From assembly GCF_022581195.2 (NCBI RefSeq), contig NC_061482.1, positions 186,001 through 250,000 of the forward strand: a DNA stretch of 64,000 bases, written 5' to 3'. A program made the position numbers and the translations under genes. This document shows, piece after piece, positions 24,401 through 32,248 of this stretch. The stretch comes from Helicoverpa zea (Eukaryota; Arthropoda; Insecta; Lepidoptera; Noctuidae). The notes under the pieces are model-generated. The model was not told the DNA's origin. It saw only the letters and a program-made list of their open reading frames with translations, and did not search any database. Within the stretch, counting starts at the first letter, position 1. Every line of letters begins with the position of its first letter.

Positions 24401-27400
24401 AAGAGTTGAGAAGAACGGAGGTAATATGTAAATTTAGGACCAAAACAGCAGTGTCGAATAATTGTGATGGCCGAATGCATTGTAATTTTCTGTAGGGGTT
24501 CCGAAATATCGTTGAAATTATCATTTTTTTTTCCGAAATAAATGTAGAAAAAGATTGGTTGGATTGGTCTAGGATGGGAGCCCCAAGGAGGCGGAGAGAC
24601 TGTTTATCTATAATTTTAATCTGTGGTGCTAATGATTGAAATTTGGATATTGTCATTTGTCTGTCAGTCGTGTCAGTAATAAATAATTCACATTTTGATG
24701 CATTTTGTACAATTTAGTTCTAAACCAATGGAATGAAATTTATGTTTTAAATGAATGAAATCCTGAAATACGGTCTCTACATCGCCTCCCAGGGTCCCAT
24801 CATCTAGATACCAAACGTTGAATTTGGAATTTAGCTCTCGAATGATCGGGTGAATGGCTAGACTGAAAATTAGATAGTAAATTAGATGATTATACAAAAT
24901 CATATTTAATACAATAGAACTATAGTGTGAACATATTGGCGATGCCACAGTGTTGCGCAGTGCCGTTTTGCTCGAAAAACAAAGGCGGACATAAGTTTTC
25001 AAAAGATAAAAGTGTGCCAAAGCAGTGACATTTATAGATCCATAATCTGTATTTGCCATAATTAATCTAAAGTATTGTTAAATATTCGCAATATTAATTT
25101 AATCAGAAATATAAACCCGCGCGCGTAAAAAAACAGTGATATTTGACGTTTCGAAGACCTCACGCTACACAAGAGCCTCTAGCGGCGATTTTATATGCGG
25201 TAGCCCTCATTCACCTCTCTACAGATTTATTATAAGTATAGATGTAATTAAGTAAATTGCTTTCGACCCGGATATTATGAGTACCTAATTCCTTCGGGAA
25301 GTGGACGAAGCCGCGGGAAAAAACTTGTAAAAATACTTACTTGAGACATGTAGATGCATTTACTGCGTTGACATAATCTTCCTGAAAGAATGAATTGTTA
25401 TTTATTTGAATAAATATCGTCAGATACCACGTACGGTAGGTACAAATGTCTGTTGTTACATCAGTTATTTTCACATTACTGGAACATTTGCCAGAAGATA
25501 CGAGCGAATAAGGTCAGGCGGTAGGTGTTTGTACCGGTAACGAATTCACAAATATCGCTTGTATTTATACAAATTCAAATATGTGTACAAAAAAGTTTTT
25601 ATTTATTTAACTTCGGTAATCCGACACGACCGGAGAGACATCAGGCAGGACTGCCATTTACATCCTCTCAGTAAAGTTGAACGGGTGTATCAATTACCAA
25701 CTTCCAGACTAGGGGCTGCTTTGTGGAAGTTTTATAAAACCCACAAAGCGATTTCGGCCCGACCCGGGAATCGAACTCGAGACCTGGTGTTCAGACTAAG
25801 GAAGCAGTTTTTTCTTAGAAGAAGAAAGCAGATGATGGTCCTTCATAATTTGTTCAGTATAACCGAAGTAACTATAGAGCTCTGCCTCATTAAGCGCCAA
25901 TGGCGACGTCGCCGTTGAGTGGCTACGGCGCGCGTCTCGACAGTAAGTTCGTTTACGTCGTCAGAAATGGATTTAGGAGGAATCGTTCAAACTGGCGGCT
26001 GACTGGCGACAACACTGGCGACTGAGTGAGCGAGGTGCACTTTACGGTGCACATTATAGTGGCAACCGTGTCAACGTCGCCAGACTGCCAGAGTATCCAG
26101 AAGCCACGTAGAGACCTGTAGCTCGTGGCCACGCTTCCAATTTGGCAACGTTGCCAAACCGTCGCCGAGTGAGTTAGGTCACCTAACTCACTAAAGTATG
26201 GCACCTAACTTAGGTGCCATATCTACTTTTCAATATTAAGGCGATTATCACACTGCCCCGCATGATGCAGCGTAGTGCGTGGATGCGTTTTTTTCCGTTG
26301 CTTGTAAATATCTCCGTTTGTATGGAAAACACGCATAGTCCAACACACTGAAAATGCATCCACGCGCGTTCATGCGGATCACGCACATACATGCGGAGAA
26401 ACACGCACCCCCGCGCGTAGGTGCGGGGCGAGACGCAAGGTATGGCACACTGAATCCCGCATTGCCGCGCGTGATTTTGAATGGGCGTGACGTGTATATT
26501 TGAAAATGGAAGCCGCCGTGCGTGAATCTACTAAACGCACCTACGCGCGTGAGTGCGCGAAAAACCCGCACGATGATGCAGATCTGCTCTCCCGCAGGAA
26601 CGCGCGTAGGTGCGTCGACACGCAAGATGCAGCGTGATGCGGGGCAGTGTGAAGATCACCTAACTGCTTGGATACGTAGCCGGCGACGCCGCCATTGGTC
26701 TTAATGGGGCAGAGCTCTTAATCTGTGGTATAACTTGGCAACTAACTCATCTACCTATGGAACAACAAATTAGCGAGCGAGCATACAATTACCGTATGAC
26801 TCGACCGTGTCTCATGGCTTGGGTAGGTTTCATTACTGACAAAATAAGTGATGTTTGGCAGCCTGAGGACTTACCTGATCTAAGACCAGTTCGATGCATT
26901 CCCAGAATGGCAGTGAATTGCTTATTGTATAAAGGAAATAAGTAGTTGTCATAGCCAGGTAGATGATCGAGTAAACTGAGCACAGCAATGATATCAATAG
27001 CCTCAGGTATCCGACACCTGAAAATCAAATAGATGCTTATTATAATTTCAGAAGAATATAAGAAACTTGATGGTTTCGTATGGAGGTGGTTCTCTCGAGT
27101 CACTTGTAATTTCATACATAATCCCGACTTAGTAGACAGATAAATCTGGGTGCGGGTTGCGGAAACGCGGACGGAACCGCGGGTAACAACTGATGATTCT
27201 ATAAAATTGGAAGCCGCGTTGCTAATTATGTGCAATACATATATCATTGTTAATGTCTTAAAATGATTCGTGATTATGGAAACATTATAAGCGTTCAAAA
27301 TGACGAGAACTTTACACCGAGATGAGTTCTGAATGCTAATTCTGGGTATTATCAAACAAGTTGGTAGCAGTTGAGTTTATTATATACCTAATTATGTATT

Positions 27401-27841
27401 GACGAGAATATCACGCCGGGAGGAGCTATGAATGCTATTTAGCCTCAATAATGAAGGCAAAATACGAAGGAATCGCCTTAACGGTTGGTCACAACAAAAA
27501 TCACACCACCATGGTTGCAACTTCGGGTATAAAGTGGGTAAGTGTAGCAGCAACAACTTGGACACAAAACTGTTACCTGTAAAGAAAGGAACTGCCCTCC
27601 AGACGCCGACGGCATCCTGCTGACTGAGCTGGCCGACTGCCAGTTGCAGCAACGCCAGCGGCAGCGCCACGGCGAGCAGGGCCAGCGTGACGGCCAGCGC
27701 GTACGGCGCGCCGCCCAGCGCGAAGGCGAAGCGCGGCCCGCGCCACGTCGCCGGGAACGCCAGCGCCAGCGCGCCCGAGCACACGTGCGCGCGCACCGCC
27801 GGCCACCGCACCCACTCCTGCGCACCCTCCTCCGTTATGTC
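11960..27841 (-). CDS. Orphan SLC6-type transporter-like membrane protein, 9 exons
   Basis: Nine exons join in phase (27841-27577, 27017-26875, 25381-25341, 20879-20787, 20167-19907, 19679-19475, 18147-17931, 16885-16629, 12400-11960) to 1,923 nt, about 640 residues, all at GT-AG borders. The fold is SLC6: GQLSQQDAVGVWRAVPF before TM3, SNSLPFWEC after it, an EL2 with an NAS glycosylation sequon, LLADFVVPLL in TM10, the GWKVLVEDVEFLTGNE loop before TM11, and RHWGPRDP after TM12. SLC6 proteins move amino acids or transmitters across the plasma membrane with sodium. Here the TM1 signature GNVWRFPY is PATWRGPR, so sodium binding is doubtful. The substrate is unknown. The N-terminus is uncertain: there is no in-frame ATG in the first exon, so an upstream exon is likely. 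Confidence 0.88.
12692..12740 (+). repeat. TATACTAATATTATAAAGCTGAAGAG repeat, first of two
   Basis: The same roughly 45-bp sequence, ending in a TTTGTTTG run, recurs at 12959-13000. The two copies flank a tRNA-derived SINE. The motif is common in moth genomes as an end of a transposable element. Confidence 0.6.
12764..12852 (+). mobile_element. tRNA-derived SINE head (A and B box)
   Basis: GTTGGCCTAGTGG (A-box-like) and GCGAGTTCGAACCCC (B-box-like) stand at tRNA spacing, but the anticodon arm does not form a clean cloverleaf, so this is a SINE head rather than a tRNA gene. Confidence 0.6.
13018..14350 (+). pseudogene. Decayed non-LTR retrotransposon (ORF1 coiled coil to ORF2 endonuclease start)
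   Basis: The first part (13018-13378) encodes a Leu/Glu-rich coiled coil (ENELENVLLENTDLKKHI), typical of LINE ORF1. Frame-broken pieces follow: RTIRYKLKDFSMNDYCLIF at 13673-13736, and ILHQNIAGLLNKSDMLTLYR near 14098-14160, which is the usual start of an apurinic-type endonuclease domain. The rest of ORF2 is missing. It lies in the last intron of the SLC6-like gene in antisense orientation. Confidence 0.65.
14351..15940. other. Intronic AT-rich sequence, no recognised feature
   Basis: This is part of the 4.2-kb last intron of the SLC6-like gene. I found no domain, RNA or clear repeat in it. Confidence 0.5.
15951..16112 (+). repeat. 81-bp unit duplicated in tandem (2 copies)
   Basis: Copies at 15951-16031 and 16032-16112 are essentially identical (TACCACGTGACGTCGAATGG to GGGTCGGAAAAATAATCA). 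A unit of 27 codons keeps a frame open, but nothing else suggests coding. Confidence 0.9.
16629..16885 (-). CDS. SLC6-like exon 8 (TM11-TM12)
   Basis: Acceptor TATCTCAG, donor GCG|GTAAGA. It encodes GWKVLVEDVEFLTGNELAKF, matching the conserved loop before TM11, then two hydrophobic segments with FWVLGWCSAPGI and ALALLGAAALALLVLL. The exon is about 70% GC, unlike the introns either side. Confidence 0.88.
16933..16990 (+). mobile_element. SINE fragment
   Basis: GTCGTGGTGGCCCAGTGG resembles the tRNA-like head of the SINE at 53.13 kb; the remainder has diverged or is missing. Confidence 0.4.
17590..17900 (-). mobile_element. tRNA-derived SINE, family A
   Basis: On the minus strand it begins with the tRNA-like TGCCTCGTTGG-CA head and TCGGG-CGGGCCGAAATCGC, continues through CTTTGTGGGTTTTC-AAAACTTTCACAAAGCA and AGAGCATG, and ends in CCATCGGGCTAATGAGAG. 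The same family recurs at 21.03, 21.89, 25.62, 32.14, 36.61 and 49.64 kb. Confidence 0.8.
17931..18147 (-). CDS. SLC6-like exon 7 (TM9-TM10)
   Basis: Acceptor GGTTGCAG, donor TATG|GTAAAT (phase 1). It encodes LALLYPVFERCRR, a TM9 segment, then LPALTLLADFVVPLLVS and LEILAFVFIYG, which match the family's GGxYxFxLLDxY and ExxxxxWIYG patterns in position but not in the polar residues. Confidence 0.88.
18342..18745 (-). mobile_element. SINE, family B, near full length
   Basis: The minus strand carries the tRNA-like head, then AAGTACCAATGCAACTTTTCTAAG, GATGGCACGTTAA-CTGTAGG and the tail GTTAGACTGGAAGCCGACCC-CAACATG. Other copies lie at 53128-53310 and 55761-55905. Confidence 0.75.
18750..19130 (-). 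pseudogene. R1-clade LINE ORF2 tail fragment
   Basis: Minus-strand frames give VECPAW, then EEGWNAVASFCEDVMVAKE, matching the tail of R1-type ORF2. The RT and endonuclease domains are absent and the frame is open only over about 85 codons. Confidence 0.75.
19221..19259. repeat. 12-bp inverted repeat hairpin
   Basis: GTGTCACAACCG and CGGTTGTGACAC flank a 15-base loop just beyond the LINE fragment. Confidence 0.6.
19475..19679 (-). CDS. SLC6-like exon 6 (TM7-TM8)
   Basis: Acceptor CCGACAG, donor ACCATG|GTAACT (phase 0). It encodes TAVAVTAANVASTWLSVVFW (TM7) and DTDLAWPLTVFLTLLLSGFI (TM8). The TM8 motif usually reads LGLDS in SLC6; here it is LLSGF, so one of the sodium-2 site positions is altered. 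Confidence 0.85.
19907..20167 (-). CDS. SLC6-like exon 5 (TM5-TM6)
   Basis: Acceptor TATTTCAG, donor CAATG|GTAACA (phase 2). It encodes FYNPVKLMKRILYGLGPAVL, a TM5 segment, the extracellular loop with WRSFLEPAIWHAAV, and TM6 as THIAGGFLIAAGDTVYS. The usual FFSL of unwound TM6 is not present. Confidence 0.88.
20607..20765 (+). repeat. CR1-like LINE 3' end remnant
   Basis: CACTAGCTTCCGCCCGCGGTTTC through CAACCTAATCGGTCCAGC is a widespread moth LINE 3' UTR type. It is non-coding. Confidence 0.5.
20787..20879 (-). CDS. SLC6-like exon 4 (TM4)
   Basis: Acceptor TGTTCCAG, donor TTAT|GTGAGT (phase 2 to 2). It encodes a short loop PVQERPEYY, then the hydrophobic LAVALIILVLWIVFPF, which fits TM4. AT-rich, unlike exons 1 and 6-9. 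Confidence 0.85.
21026..21395 (+). mobile_element. SINE family A copy joined to a LINE-like GATGAT tail
   Basis: TTTGGTCTAGTGGTCGCAAGCGC is the tRNA-like head. The body matches the other family A copies through ATCGGGTTATGAGAG. It ends in GAGGCCTATGTTCAGCCGTGG and a (GAT)n tail, also seen at 46.36 kb. Confidence 0.8.
21885..21965 (-). mobile_element. SINE family A fragment
   Basis: The block with ACTATTCCTTCACTCTCAAAG and CCCGATGGGGCGG matches the 3' part of the family A SINE on the minus strand. Confidence 0.65.
22074..23069 (+). repeat. CR1-like LINE 3' end, left half, interrupted at 23070
   Basis: CTAGCTTCTGCCAGCGACTTCG through TGCCAAGTTTCATTA-AATCCGTCG and the ACAGACAGACAG run match a second copy at 60394-60890. 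The copy here is split at 23069/23070 by the TIR unit and resumes at about 25212. Confidence 0.75.
22622..22903 (+). repeat. About 140-bp segment duplicated in tandem, diverged
   Basis: GCAGCATGATCTTTGTCGGACAAG and GAAACTTGTATGTACGAAGAGCC both occur twice, about 140 bp apart, with roughly 10% difference. Confidence 0.75.
23070..25211 (-). mobile_element. Inverted-terminal unit carrying a reverse transcriptase and nuclease-like frame
   Basis: The left end AATGGGGGCTACCG and the right end (reverse complement AATGAGGGCTACCG) are inverted. About 40-50 bases further in, both carry GTA(C/G)CGTGAGGTC, so the termini match imperfectly over about 60-70 bp. Between them lie minus-strand coding pieces of one pol-like protein. 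The flanks (ATTTAATGTACAG on the left, ACCTCTCTACAG on the right) are contiguous in the related repeat at 60830-60860, which marks the insertion. Either a DNA transposon captured a retroelement frame, or a retroelement jumped into a MITE. Confidence 0.7.
23277..25059 (-). pseudogene. Frameshifted RT plus PD-(D/E)XK-like nuclease protein
   Basis: Reading begins at an ATG (25059-25057) and passes through at least three frame changes (pieces 25059-24688, 24656-24381, 24480-23842, 23942-23277). Piece 1 carries the RT catalytic motif WYLDDGTLGG and FSLAIHPI. Piece 3 carries LDDRAWQQATLPIRMGGLG. Piece 4 carries a zinc-like CHCG-x-GHHGLSC motif and then SPDGMSLFPW...WDATCVDT, which resembles a PD-(D/E)XK restriction-like fold, ending with AIQRGNAASLLGTL. 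This order of RT, zinc motif and nuclease is that of RLE-type non-LTR elements. The upstream RT motifs, including the usual QGDP box, are not recognisable, and the frame is broken, so it is inactive. Confidence 0.65.
25212..25330 (+). repeat. CR1-like repeat, right half, after the insertion
   Basis: CACCTCTCTACAGATT-ATTATAAGTATAGAT continues the repeat broken at 23069 and matches 60847-60880. Confidence 0.65.
25341..25381 (-). CDS. SLC6-like exon 3 (EL2 micro-exon)
   Basis: A 41-base exon between acceptor TTCTTTCAG and donor CTCAA|GTAAGT. It encodes EDYVNAVNASTCL with an NAS N-glycosylation sequon in the large extracellular loop. Phase 0 in and 2 out agree with both neighbours, which is the main support for so small an exon. 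Confidence 0.8.
25617..25797 (-). mobile_element. SINE family A copy, partial
   Basis: The minus strand contains the GGGTCGGGCCGAAATCGC-TTTGTGGG body and TCTCTCCGGTCGTGTCGG. The head is diverged. Confidence 0.75.
25877..26720. mobile_element. Outer TIR element (GAGCTCTGCC ends)
   Basis: AGAGCTCTGCCTCATTAAG with CCAATGGCGACGTCGCCG at the left is matched, inverted, at the right by CGGCGACGCCGCCATTGG then CTTAATGGGGCAGAGCTC. No transposase is seen. Flanking bases (TA-rich) do not show a clean duplication. Confidence 0.65.
26240..26662. mobile_element. Inner TIR element nested in the previous one
   Basis: TCACACTGCCCCGCATGATGC at the left and GCGTGATGCGGGGCAGTGTGA at the right form inverted ends. 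The interior is full of ACGCGCGT-type motifs in both orientations and folds on itself. Confidence 0.65.
26875..27017 (-). CDS. SLC6-like exon 2 (TM3)
   Basis: Acceptor GATTTTCAG, donor GATCAG|GTAAGT. It encodes VGYLRLLISLLCSVYSIIYL, then TTYFLYTISNSLPFWEC. This is the clearest SLC6 match in the gene: the family's GVGY...YYxxxxxWxxYYxxxSFxxxLPWxxC pattern. Confidence 0.9.
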
Positions 27842-27864
27842 CAATGTCCATCCGATATATATAT
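27577..27864 (-). CDS. SLC6-like exon 1 as seen (TM1-TM2); 5' limit uncertain
   Basis: Donor TTTACAG|GTAACA. It encodes TM1 (AHVCSGALALAFPATWRGP) and TM2 (LALLAVALPLALLQLAVGQL). The frame is open back to a TAA at 27866-27868, with AG acceptors possible at 27865 or inside the frame; I see no in-frame ATG, so an upstream coding exon probably exists. Very GC-rich. Confidence 0.8.
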
Positions 27865-27980
27865 CTTATTAGCTTACGACATATCTAAATCCATGATTTG
27901 AGCTATTGAGGCTGATGCAACGTCATGCTTTTGAAAGTGTGCCGTCAGTGAGGACTTTAGCCCACAGAATTTTAGCCTTC

Positions 27981-28166
27981 CTAACGGCCAGTTTCTTCAT
28001 CAAAAGTTAAAGTAATGTCTAAAGTAAAAGTAACGGTCAAATTCGTTTTTTCAAGGCTAAAGTGACAGCAAAATTCATAGAAAAATTGAATTTAAACGTT
28101 ACTTTTACTTTAGACATTACTTTGACTTTTACTTTAGCTTTAACTTTTGATGAAGAAACTGGCTGT
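27981..28166. mobile_element. Foldback MITE (about 50-bp arms)
   Basis: GGCCAGTTTCTTCATCAAAAG then TTAAAGTAATGTCTAAAG and GTAAAAGTAACG are repeated in inverted form from CGTTACTTTTAC to CTGGCTG. The right arm carries an extra 18 bases of the same AAAGTAAAAGT motif. Confidence 0.8.
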
Positions 28167-28504
28167 TAATCTGCAATATTGTTGTGCTTAATATTACCTA
28201 CCTACATCACTATCAATATTGCGAATGTCATTCCAGATTCCACCAATGTGCACCCAAAATGATTTTTCAACTTTTTTATGAAAATAAGAAATAGCTTGGA
28301 ATCAGTGCACCACGTCTAGACCGAGACATAACAATCTCTGAGCAGGAATTGCGTGTTAGCAGTGGTCTCGTCTCGATATAGATACATAATACCCGCTGCA
28401 TTATGTACATTATACAATGCAATAAAAGTGATGATACGAATTTGATTTTAATAAAGAATGCGTACTTATTATAAAGAGGAAAATAAAGTTTTTTGTTCAC
28501 AAAG

Positions 28505-28995
28505 CAAAAAAAACGGCCAAGTGCGAATCGGACTCGCACACGAAGGGTTCCGTACTATTATTTATAAAACGTTCCATAGTTATTATACATTCCATATTTT
28601 GTGAATATTCAAGCATCTACCTGTTGCCGTTATCGATGTCGAGCAAAAAACCGACCAAGTGCGAGTCGGACTCACACACGAAAGGGTTCTGTACTATTTA
28701 TAAAACGTTCCATAATTATAATACATTTATAATACATTCCATATTCTGTGAATATTTTAAGCATCTACCTGTTGCCGTTATCGATATCGACCAAAAATGA
28801 GCAAAAAAATCACGTTTATTGTCTGGGAGCCCCCCTCACGTTTATTTGTGCAACAGAAATACATCATCTGTGAACATTTTAACTGTCTAACCAACACGGT
28901 TCATGAGATACAGCCTGGTGACAGACGGACGGACGGACAGAGGAGCAAAAACAATAGGGTCCCCGTTTTACCCTTTGGGTACGGACCCCTAAAAA
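28505..28995 (+). repeat. Common moth repeat with duplicated 5' part
   Basis: CCAAGTGCGA(A/G)TCGGACTC and AAACGTTCCATA occur twice in tandem (about 28508 and 28650). The unit ends at GGACGGACGGACAG and GGTACGGACCCCTAAAA. It is non-coding. Confidence 0.65.
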
Positions 28996-29279
28996 TGGCT
29001 CTCAACTAGTAATCTGTGTCTCAACAGTCTAAATGTTAGGTACTGTAAAGCCGCGTTCATATGAAGGGTTTGTTTGTTAGATTTCGGTGTTAAAAACGTT
29101 AATATTAGCTAACATAAGGGTGATCAGATTTTTGACACATAAGAGTAGATAAGTAGTAGGTATTATTATATACCTGCAAAATCACTGAAACTGAGCCTGA
29201 AAACAGAGGTCGTTGCCAAATGACACTTCACAAAACAATAAACGAACAGGACCTACCTTCAACTTGTAAGATTGTAACA

Positions 29280-29540
29280 TCACCGCGCGCTCTATGGACA
29301 ACCGTCACTCACACACATTACTGGCAAATGTAACGAGAGCACGGCTGTTGACATAATAACCACGGCACCAGAACTCACGAAGATTTAGCAATGTAGATAA
29401 ACTGGAGATAGCAGCGTATCTACTGACAATCGATCTGCGAAGGTGCCTTATCAGCCGCGCACTTGCTCTCAAGTGCTCGCAGTCCGCGCCGCGGCCCGGC
29501 GGCGCCCGTGACTCACACCACACTGTTTACTAACTAAATA
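29280..29540 (-). other. GC-rich island; possible 5' exon or promoter of the SLC6-like gene
   Basis: This stands out from AT-rich surroundings. On the minus strand an ATG opens a short frame (STAVLS, HLPVMC) that ends at a good donor, TGT|GTGAGTGA. Its phase does not match the likely acceptor of exon 1, so joining it is not supported. It could hold an untranslated first exon. Confidence 0.25.
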
Positions 29541-30344
29541 ATACATGTATTTATGTTTTCATTTGTCCACAATGCACGCCGGCTGTTGTTTACCAACACA
29601 CGGCTGTGACCTTTTGTATGGATCACAACGAGTCGATGCTATACGTTAAAGTAAACACTCACCGCCACACACCATTATACATGTATTCATTAGTTACCTT
29701 TATTACCAACGTATATATCGTATCGTAATCTTTAATATTTTCAAAAGGGGATGTTTTTTTTTTATAGAGAAGCATATACAAAACAACCGTCCTGAGGAGT
29801 TCTCAATAGGAACGGGTGTTGGACCACTATGGAAGCTCTTATTAAATAATACTTCATATTGGCCCCGGAGACGGCTAGAGGTTACCACGACTGTGTTCAT
29901 ATTTCGCCCCAGTGTACTTTCGGTGGGTAGCTATAAGTTCGTTTATTTTTGCTTCATCAGCATAGGTCCATAGGCCTCCCTCTTCATTTATGTCAATAAT
30001 GGCGGTGATAACCCACGGATATGCAGATACCCAAAGGAAATTCCTAATTCCTATGAAACAAGTAAGCCTAAACGCGCATCGAGTTTGGGCTCGTTGAATT
30101 TGTCTTGACGAGTTCTCTTCATGTTTCTAATTGACGAGAACCTGATGCTGGAAATGGGATGTGGCGGATGAAGCCCTGGAATGCCGGAATGAAACGGATA
30201 AACCAATTTATATTTTTGCTGAAAATCTAGAATTACAAAAGTAATCTTTATTGTTTCTCAATCTGTGCAATTCTCAAAGGCTAGTAATAAAAGCTCCGAC
30301 AAAAAAAAATAAGAATTGCCCTCACTCAAAATACCAAAGCTACA

Positions 30345-30415
30345 GCAGAAAAGTAGTCGGAAAGTCAGTATTTTAGTCAGTAACTAAAATACTGACTTTC
30401 CGACTACTTTTCTGC
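30345..30415. repeat. Perfect 33-bp palindrome with 5-base loop
   Basis: GCAGAAAAGTAGTCGGAAAG and its continuation to ATTTTAGT are repeated exactly in inverted form after CAGTA. There is no mismatch over 33 bp. Confidence 0.9.
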
Positions 30416-30659
30416 GAATAAAAATTACTAAACGACCGAATGAGATACTAAAGTCTTCGAAAAATAAACATCACTGTTTGTTGCTATAATACTTTTCTAC
30501 CAGTATAAATTACGTTCTACTGAAAACTGCTTTGTAATTTTTTATCTTTACTTGCCTACTATTAATTCATAAATTACCTTTCATATTTCATAGACTTGGT
30601 GCCAATTTTACTATAACATTATACTGAAAATATTATTCTCAGTGGTTAAACAAGGAAGG

Positions 30660-31430
30660 AAGGAAGTTCTCAATTCGGCTGGTATGTTTTTTTTTCTATG
30701 TATGTACCTACATCGATTACGCCAAGGTTTATAGACCGATTTACGTGATTCTTTTTTTGTTCGACGCGGAATAGCAGCTGAATAAATGGCTACCGATAAG
30801 ACAACGTCGTGTGATGAGGGCATTAACTACTCTTTTCTCTATTCTACATTCTCCCTGTACGCCTTCTTATTTAACTCCTCACTTCCAATATATATGTTCT
30901 CAACATAGCAAAAATCTCCGCTCCTCTAATAATCGTCTTCTTCACTGTCCTGCTCACCGTTCAGATATCATTCACTCTTCCTTCTTTGTTAAATCTATTC
31001 TTCTCTGGAATGAGCTACCTCTGGAGGTCAGGATGGTTAACAGTCGTTATACATTCAAAAAGAAATTACGCGACCACATCCATAGGAAATTGGCAGAATC
31101 GCTACCGTAGATTGTTTTTTTTATCTATTTCTTTGTCTCTCCAGGTAGTTATAATTATGTATGTATGTATATTATGTATTATTATCTATATATTGTATAC
31201 TTTTAAACTAACTATCCAAACAAAAACCTTGCACCTACCACTGCTATTTCTCCACCACCTAAAGGTAGACTGGGAGAAAACGCCTAAGGCGTTAAGTCCG
31301 CCATTGAACGAAATGTGCATAAAGTATAAATAGCTGCCAGTTGGTCCCATAGTCATCAGGTCAGGATCTGATGATGGAAACCCTGATAAATCAAGTGCAA
31401 CTTTCGAAAGTTGTAGGCATTTGATCAACA
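30660..31430 (+). repeat. Dispersed repeat split by a LINE fragment
   Basis: The left part (30660-30780) and right part (31325-31430) together match the order of blocks at 6500-6700. The middle is occupied by LINE sequence, so the LINE probably inserted into the repeat. Confidence 0.55.
30811..31110 (+). pseudogene. LINE reverse transcriptase C-terminal fragment
   Basis: The frame to a stop at 31108-31110 ends with SSFFVKSILLWNELPLEVR, then YTFKKKLRDHI, the usual closing region of CR1/Jockey-type ORF2 (SxxLWNxLPxxIR...FKxxLxxH). No catalytic region is present. Confidence 0.75.
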
Positions 31431-31630
31431 CCCAACTTTTATTTCGACGATTCTTCTTCACCGGTATTGATGAACCAGCTCCCTCCTCTTCCTTTAGTAA
31501 GTTAGTAATTTCCTTAGTACATTTATTAGTTATATTAGTGATAATACGAAAGCAGAAGCAAAAATTATTATTTTTTTTTGCTTAACATTACCAGACGTAA
31601 AGGTAGAATTCCATGGATGGCCTACGACAG

Positions 31631-31715
31631 TCGTCGGCCGCGCGCGACAATAGTCAACCTATGAAAATGTATGGCACCGCTGCCGAGGCCCGCGACAGTC
31701 GCGCGCGGCCGACGA
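31631..31715. repeat. GC-rich inverted repeat
   Basis: TCGTCGGCCGCGCGCGAC and GTCGCGCGCGGCCGACGA are inverted copies about 48 bases apart, inside AT-rich sequence. Confidence 0.7.
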
Positions 31716-32142
31716 ATTTCGTAAGCTGCGCAGGTAGGCGCAGTGCAGGTAATTTGGTTACTGTTTGCTTATTATTTTACGAGTGAGTTCAGTAAGTTTA
31801 TCAATTTACGAAAATGTGGACGTAAAATATTACAATTTATCACCCTAGTGCAGGAAAAGGCTCCCCATAATATTATTACATTTATTGTATCAGTCCGAAC
31901 TGATTTTTTTGGAGTCAGTTTACTTAAACAGGATAGCAAGATGTAAAAACTTTGATTATCATTTTATATTAAAACGCTGGTATAATTTTGACGCATGATT
32001 TATTTTGGAGTCATTTCACTTAAATAGGATAGCAGTGTTAAAACTTTGGTTATTATTTTACATTAAAATGCGAGTTTCATTTTGGTGATCATTTACTATT
32101 TTTGTCTGCTATTTGTTACTATATCTGGTGATCAGTTAAACA

Positions 32143-32248
32143 TAAGCCTTAGAAAACCCACAAAGGAATTTCGGCCCGACCTGGGAATCGAACCCGGAAC
32201 CTCGGGAACAGCTGCCGCGCTTGCGACCACACTAGACCAACGAGGCAT
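32143..32248 (-). mobile_element. SINE family A, head only
   Basis: The minus strand shows TGCCTCGTTGGTCTAGTG, CGCAAGCGCGGCAGC and GGTTCGATTCCCAGG, truncated within the body. Confidence 0.75.

Noticed and set aside
27842..27851. Start codon of the SLC6-like gene at TTG 27844 or the out-of-frame ATG at 27851
   Set aside because: TTG is not a normal animal start and the ATG is in another frame; the true N-terminus is probably on an upstream exon.
29305..29523. First coding exon of the SLC6-like gene
   Set aside because: The donor is good but the phase does not fit exon 1; kept only as a low-confidence island.
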